Shown here: in pieces, positions 60,784 to 64,000 of the stretch
How positions within the stretch are numbered: position 1 is the first letter of the stretch
Layout: each line of letters begins with the position of its first letter
From: Coriobacteriaceae bacterium
GTDB lineage: Bacteria > Actinomycetota > Coriobacteriia > Coriobacteriales > Atopobiaceae
DNA length: 64,000 bases
Assembly (NCBI GenBank): GCA_004557505.1
Contig: SFGZ01000008.1
Span: 186,001-250,000 of the forward strand
Direction: 5' to 3'
Position numbers and translations under genes: made by a program
The notes under the pieces: generated by a model
The model's input: the letters and a program-made list of their open reading frames with translations, nothing else
The model's database searches: none
Told to the model about the DNA's origin: nothing

Positions 60784-61365
60784 CTAGCCCTCGAGGACGA
60801 TGCCGGGCTTGAGGTCCTCGACGGCGGCGTCGCCCAGGAAGTGGCGGACGATCTCCAGGGCAAACGGGATGGCCGTCGCCATGCCCTTGCTGGTGATCAC
60901 GTTGCCGTCCACCACGACAGGCACCTGCGAGAGGATGGCGCCGTTCTCGACCAGCACGTGCTGGAAGCCGGGGTTCGCGGTGGCGGGCCGGTTGGTGAGC
61001 ACGCCCAGCTCCGCCAGGATGGAGGGGGCGGCGCAGATGGCGGCCACGCCCTTTCCGGCCTGGTCGAAGGCCTTGACGGCAGCGGTCAGGGGCTTGCATG
61101 CCTTGAGGTTGGGAGCCCCCGGTATGCCGCCGGGAAGCACGAGCATGTCATACTCGTCGAAGGAGAATCCCTCGTCCTCAATCGAGCGGTCGCAGGTGAT
61201 GGTGACCTGGTGCGAGGAGGTCACGGTGCGCTCTGGGGTAATGGAAACGGTGTCTACGGGAATGCCGGCGCGAAAGAGCAGGTCGACCACCGTAAGGCCC
61301 TCTATCTCCTCGAGGCCGTTGGCGGCGAACACCGCGACGCGCTTATCGGTTGACTGTCTGGACAT
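60784..61365 (-). CDS. DJ-1/PfpI family protein
   Basis: 193 residues from ATG 61365, with GAGGGG upstream. Nucleophile Cys111 in GVAAICAAPSIL, nucleophile-elbow type, with Glu20 (NGLEEIE) as its partner as in DJ-1/YajL. Family members act in oxidative stress, as chaperone or glyoxalase/deglycase-like enzymes; no specific activity can be assigned. It is upstream of and nearly abutting the Y polymerase, and 16 nt after the PTS IIA gene. Confidence 0.9.
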   Translation of the reverse strand: MSRQSTDKRVAVFAANGLEEIEGLTVVDLLFRAGIPVDTVSITPERTVTSSHQVTITCDRSIEDEGFSFDEYDMLVLPGGIPGAPNLKACKPLTAAVKAFDQAGKGVAAICAAPSILAELGVLTNRPATANPGFQHVLVENGAILSQVPVVVDGNVITSKGMATAIPFALEIVRHFLGDAAVEDLKPGIVLEG

Positions 61366-61381
61366 AATGCGCTCCCCTCGT

Positions 61382-61840
61382 CTATTGCTCGTCGATGCCA
61401 CTGTTGATGGCGTCGGCGATGGCCTGTGGGTCATCGGAGCCGCGCACGAGGTCCTTGAAGTCATCCTTCATGAGGAGAACGGCGGTCTTGGACAGCAGCT
61501 TGATGTGCGTGGTGCCAGCCTCTCCGGCGGGGACCAGCAGCGAGATGGCGATGTCGACGGGCTTCTCGTCGAAGGAGGGCCAGTCGAGGGCGCGGTCGTT
61601 CTTGAAGACGATGACGGCCGCCCTCTTGATGGAGGCGTCCTTGGCGTGAGGCACGGCAAACCCGTCGGTCATGCCCGTCTCGCCCATGTCCTCGCGGGCC
61701 ATGAAAGCCTTGTAGACGGCATCGGCATCATCGGTGACGCCAAGCTCGACTGCCTTCTGGGAGATGAAGCGCAGCACCTCGTTGCGGCTCTCGGCGTGCT
61801 GGTTGACAAAGACGTCGTTGGAAGTTACGAAATCGCTCAC
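61382..61840 (-). CDS. PTS fructose-type IIA protein
   Basis: 152 residues from GTG 61840, with AAAGGAG 6 nt upstream. Single-domain PTS_EIIA_2 (IIA-Fru/Mtl/Ntr) with the phospho-accepting His65 in GFAVPHAKDASI. No IIB or IIC gene adjoins, so it either serves a remote fructose-type permease or has a regulatory role like PtsN. Expression may be driven by a TATTAT -10 (61903-61908), with a small TCGCGC/GCGCGA hairpin (61877-61890) in the leader. Confidence 0.9.
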   Translation of the reverse strand: MSDFVTSNDVFVNQHAESRNEVLRFISQKAVELGVTDDADAVYKAFMAREDMGETGMTDGFAVPHAKDASIKRAAVIVFKNDRALDWPSFDEKPVDIAISLLVPAGEAGTTHIKLLSKTAVLLMKDDFKDLVRGSDDPQAIADAINSGIDEQ

Positions 61841-61876
61841 TGGGCACTCCTTTGTGACGTAGGGAGACATGGACCC

Positions 61877-61908
61877 TCGCGCAGGCGCGATGACCCCCAT
61901 ACATAATA
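61877..61908 (-). promoter_or_regulatory. -10 (TATTAT) and leader hairpin of the PTS IIA gene
   Basis: TATTAT at 61903-61908 on the minus strand in a short AT-rich patch; no clear -35. A perfect 6-bp stem, TCGCGC-AG/CT-GCGCGA (61877-61890), follows in the leader. Confidence 0.35.
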
Positions 61909-61958
61909 GTAGCAAGGAGGCCCGCCGCGCCCAGGAATTGAAGTCAGATAAGGACCGC

Positions 61959-63101
61959 CTAGGCCACGGGAAGCCCCCTGCCCAGCGCCATGAGCGAGAA
62001 GGCCCTGGCTGCCGCAAGGCGATAGTTCCTCTCGGCATGCGCCAGGGCATCCGCCACGTCACCGCAGTCCATGACCGTGGGGACAAGCACGTCCACGCCC
62101 ATGCCCATGAGGTCGAGGGCGCCGGGGTCCATGCCTCCCACAAGGGCGATGCAGGGTACGCCCGCCCTCTTGCACCGCGCCGCCACGCCCGAGACCACCT
62201 TGCCGTGGGCCGATTGCGCGTCCGCGTGCCCCTCTCCCGTGATGCAGAGATCCGCGCCGAGAAGCGCCTGGTCAAGCCCAACGACGTCGAGGACCCAATC
62301 GACGCCGGGGACCGACGTGGCCCCGAGGAAGAGGCGCGCCGCCGCGCCCAGGCCGCCGGCGGCGCCGTCGCCGGGGTGGTCCGCGCCGCGCCCGAGCGCG
62401 CGCTCGAGCACGCGCGCGTACGATGCCATGCCGCGCTCGAGCTCCTCGACCTGCTGCGGGCCGGCGCCCTTCTGCGGGGCAAAGACGCGCGCGGCGCCGC
62501 GGGGACCGAGGAGCGGGTTGTCGACGTCGCACAGGAGACGGAAGCGTGCGCGCGAGGCGAGCGGGTCAAGGCCGGTAAGGTCGATGCTCGCCACGCGGGC
62601 AAGGTCTGCGCCGACGCCCGCAAGCTCCCCTCCCGCGGCATCCAGAAAGCGCACGCCCAGCGCGCGCATGGCCCCCATGCCGCCGTCGTTGGTGGCGCTC
62701 CCGCCGATGGCAAGCGTGACCTCGGTGGCGCCGTTGCGCAGCGCATGGAGCACGAGCTGGCCCGTGCCGTAGGTGCTGGCAAGCCCGGGGTCTCGCTCCG
62801 CATGCGTGAGCAGGGGGAGCCCCGAGGCCGCCGCCATCTCGACGATTGCGCGGTTCCCGGGCAGCATGCCGTAGACCGCCTCGACGGACCTGCCGAGGGG
62901 GTCCGCCACGCTGGCCTCAACGCGGGTGCCCCCAAGGGAGGCCACCACGGCATCGACGGTCCCCTCGCCTCCGTCCGCCACGGCGAGCCCGGTGCAGGCC
63001 GCGCCGGGGAACGCGCGCGTTGCCTCCTCCTCGAGGATGGCGGCCGCGCGCGCCGAGCCGATGGTGCCCTTGAGCGAGTCGGACGCGAAGACGAACCTCA
63101 T
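61959..63101 (-). CDS. glxK: Glycerate kinase (GlxK/GarK type I)
   Basis: 380 residues from ATG 63101. Phosphorylates D-glycerate to 2- or 3-phosphoglycerate; family length is about 380. Canonical start FVFASDSLKGTIGSARAA, substrate loop VADGGEGTVDA, GSATNDGGMGAMRALG and GEGHADAQSAHGKVVSGVA. The leader carries an ATACCGGTAT palindrome at 63187-63196. Upstream lies an iron alcohol dehydrogenase on the same strand, separated by a good terminator, so it has its own promoter. Confidence 0.93.
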   Translation of the reverse strand: MRFVFASDSLKGTIGSARAAAILEEEATRAFPGAACTGLAVADGGEGTVDAVVASLGGTRVEASVADPLGRSVEAVYGMLPGNRAIVEMAAASGLPLLTHAERDPGLASTYGTGQLVLHALRNGATEVTLAIGGSATNDGGMGAMRALGVRFLDAAGGELAGVGADLARVASIDLTGLDPLASRARFRLLCDVDNPLLGPRGAARVFAPQKGAGPQQVEELERGMASYARVLERALGRGADHPGDGAAGGLGAAARLFLGATSVPGVDWVLDVVGLDQALLGADLCITGEGHADAQSAHGKVVSGVAARCKRAGVPCIALVGGMDPGALDLMGMGVDVLVPTVMDCGDVADALAHAERNYRLAAARAFSLMALGRGLPVA

Positions 63102-63186
63102 GTGCGCTCCCTTCTCCGTGCGCCTCTTGATGTTTGCGTGCCATACGGCGACGACCGGCCAGGCGCCGCCATGTGCAGGAGGGCCA

Positions 63187-63196
63187 TACCGGTATC
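63187..63196. promoter_or_regulatory. ATACCGGTAT palindrome upstream of glycerate kinase
   Basis: Perfect 10-bp palindrome about 86 nt before the start codon, in a slightly AT-richer patch. Shares ATACCG/CGGTAT halves with the inverted repeat upstream of manX. A regulator site is possible. Confidence 0.3.
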
Positions 63197-63213
63197 TTTC
63201 CCATTCTTGCGGC

Positions 63214-63248
63214 AGAAAGCGGGCCGCCCAGGGATCCGGACGGCCCGC
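63214..63248 (-). terminator. Terminator after the iron alcohol dehydrogenase
   Basis: Read leftwards, GCGGGCCG-TCC / GGG-CGGCCCGC, an 11-pair stem with one wobble and an 8-nt loop, followed by TTTCT. It starts 17 nt past the stop codon. Confidence 0.7.
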
Positions 63249-63264
63249 GTCGCGCATGGCGTGG

Positions 63265-64000
63265 CTAGCGGGCGCTCTTGAGGATGCTCACGATGTCCTC
63301 GACGTGTAGCTGCATGAAGTTGCCGGCATGATCGCCGCCGCGAGCCTCGACGGCGCCCTCGGCCATCTCCCGGATCTGCTCATCAGTGGGATCGATGCCC
63401 AGCTCGTGCAGGCTTGTGGGCATCCCGATGGCGTGGCACCACTGGTCCCACGCCTCGATGCCGCGAAGACCGGTTGCCATGGGGTCGTGGAAGTCATTCT
63501 GAACGCCCCACACGTTGACGGCAAACTGAGCAAAGCGCTCGGGGTCGACGTGTATCACGTACTTGGCCCAGCTCGACCAGATGGCCGTGAGGCCGGCACC
63601 ATGGGCAACGTCGAACATCGCGCCCATCTCGTGCTCGATGGCATGGCAGGCGAAGTCGCTCACCCTCCCGAGTCCCGTGAGCCCGTCATGGGACTTGGCG
63701 CCAGCCAGCAGCAGGTTCGCGCGGGCGGTATAGCTCGTGGGATGGGCGAGGGCCTCGGGGACCATGGTCTTGACGGTGCGGAGAAGCCCCTCGGCAATCT
63801 CGTCGGTAAGCTCAACGTCACGCTCGGTCGTGAAGTAGCGCTCCATGGTGTGCATCATGATGTCAGCACCTGGCGCGGCCGTCTGGTAGGGAGGCAGCGA
63901 GTAGGTGAGTTCGGGGTTCATGACGGCAAAGAGGGGTCGAGCGCACTCGTGGTTGTAGGAGCGCTTGAGGATCTTGGGGCCCATCGTATCGATGTTGATG
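63265..64000 (-). CDS. Iron-containing alcohol dehydrogenase, C-terminal part (runs off right edge)
   Basis: About 245 residues are inside the window; the frame is open through position 64000 (INIDTMGPKILKRSYN), so the N-terminal nucleotide-binding half lies outside. The butanol-dehydrogenase (YqhD/BDH) branch is indicated by FAVMNPELTYSLPPYQTAAPG cut here at residues 19-38 of the visible part, and by metal ligands in HAIEHEMGAMFDVAHGAGL. NADP-dependent reduction of aldehydes is the usual role, as part of fermentation or detoxification. Single gene with its own terminator. Confidence 0.88.
   Translation of the reverse strand, partial: INIDTMGPKILKRSYNHECARPLFAVMNPELTYSLPPYQTAAPGADIMMHTMERYFTTERDVELTDEIAEGLLRTVKTMVPEALAHPTSYTARANLLLAGAKSHDGLTGLGRVSDFACHAIEHEMGAMFDVAHGAGLTAIWSSWAKYVIHVDPERFAQFAVNVWGVQNDFHDPMATGLRGIEAWDQWCHAIGMPTSLHELGIDPTDEQIREMAEGAVEARGGDHAGNFMQLHVEDIVSILKSAR

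Noticed and set aside
1..64000. tRNA or other standard RNA genes
   Set aside because: I looked through the intergenic stretches for CCA-type acceptor and T-loop patterns and saw none; a covariance search would be needed to exclude them fully.

Overview
The window is a GC-rich actinobacterial chromosome segment. Gene content and protein styles (two mannose-family PTS systems, Asp23, NusB and EF-P arrangement, YqeG, sortase-anchored glycosidase) fit best with the class Coriobacteriia, an Olsenella/Atopobiaceae-like gut or oral anaerobe. That placement is inference from protein resemblance only. Almost every gene is on the minus strand; only a class I glutamine amidotransferase (35941-36864) and an MFS transporter (45323-46555) are on the plus strand. 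I recognised no rRNA, tRNA, CRISPR array, phage or transposase gene.

Left to right. 1-89 is the start of pyrG, entering from the left edge. 400-6004 is one tight operon read leftwards: asp23, nusB, xseB, tlyA, nadK, recN and a poly(ADP-ribose) glycohydrolase-like gene. efp follows at 6180-6743. 6934-10291 is a mannose-type PTS operon (fused IIAB, IIC, IID, then a DUF956/ManO gene). 10660-13656 holds a Xaa-Pro peptidase and the shikimate pair aroK plus a degenerate aroB-like gene. 13858-18570 is a very large surface glycosidase (GH123-like catalytic domain, Ig-like, LamG, sialidase, FIVAR, LPxxG anchor) broken by one in-frame TAA. 18827-20800 is a lower-GC restriction-modification module (C5-cytosine methyltransferase plus a frameshifted DUF4928 gene). 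20875-27246 is a housekeeping run: yqeG, mltG, ruvX, alaS and an AI-2E-type permease. 27349-29315 is a stress sigma unit (SigB-type sigma, RsbW-type kinase, DUF948-like membrane protein). 29553-31367 is an ABC exporter. 31569-33708 is an N-acetylgalactosamine-type PTS (IIB, IIC, IID, no IIA). 34070-38081 holds rarA, the amidotransferase and dgt. 38238-41643 pairs a circularly permuted ATP-grasp enzyme with an SGNH-hydrolase/GNAT fusion. 42108-44983 holds DNA repair and phosphoesterase genes, including vsr. 46895-51686 is the arginine operon argCJBD. 51971-59181 is a three-domain glycosyltransferase and an ABC exporter with a coiled-coil FtsX-type permease. 59231-61365 is a Y-family polymerase with a small YolD-like partner and a DJ-1 protein. 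61382-64000 is a fructose-type PTS IIA, glycerate kinase and the C-terminal part of an iron alcohol dehydrogenase.

Themes. Sugar scavenging is strong: a GH123/sialidase surface enzyme would release sialic acid and GalNAc, and the aga-like PTS would import GalNAc, so the two broken or incomplete parts (nonsense codon; no local IIA) matter. Genome maintenance is the second theme: recN, ruvX, rarA, deoxyinosine glycosylase, Vsr, a Y polymerase, and a PARG-like enzyme next to recN.

The least explained signals are non-coding. A dispersed composite palindromic repeat with core GGACGTTTAG-N6-CTAACCGTCC occurs at three intergenic loci (29.5, 41.9 and 46.7 kb), each at the 3-prime end of a gene. There is also an 84-bp structured tandem repeat upstream of rarA and a 52-bp inverted repeat at 31.5 kb. 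Start codons below were chosen from visible ribosome-binding sites and overlaps; many genes start with GTG and a few with TTG.
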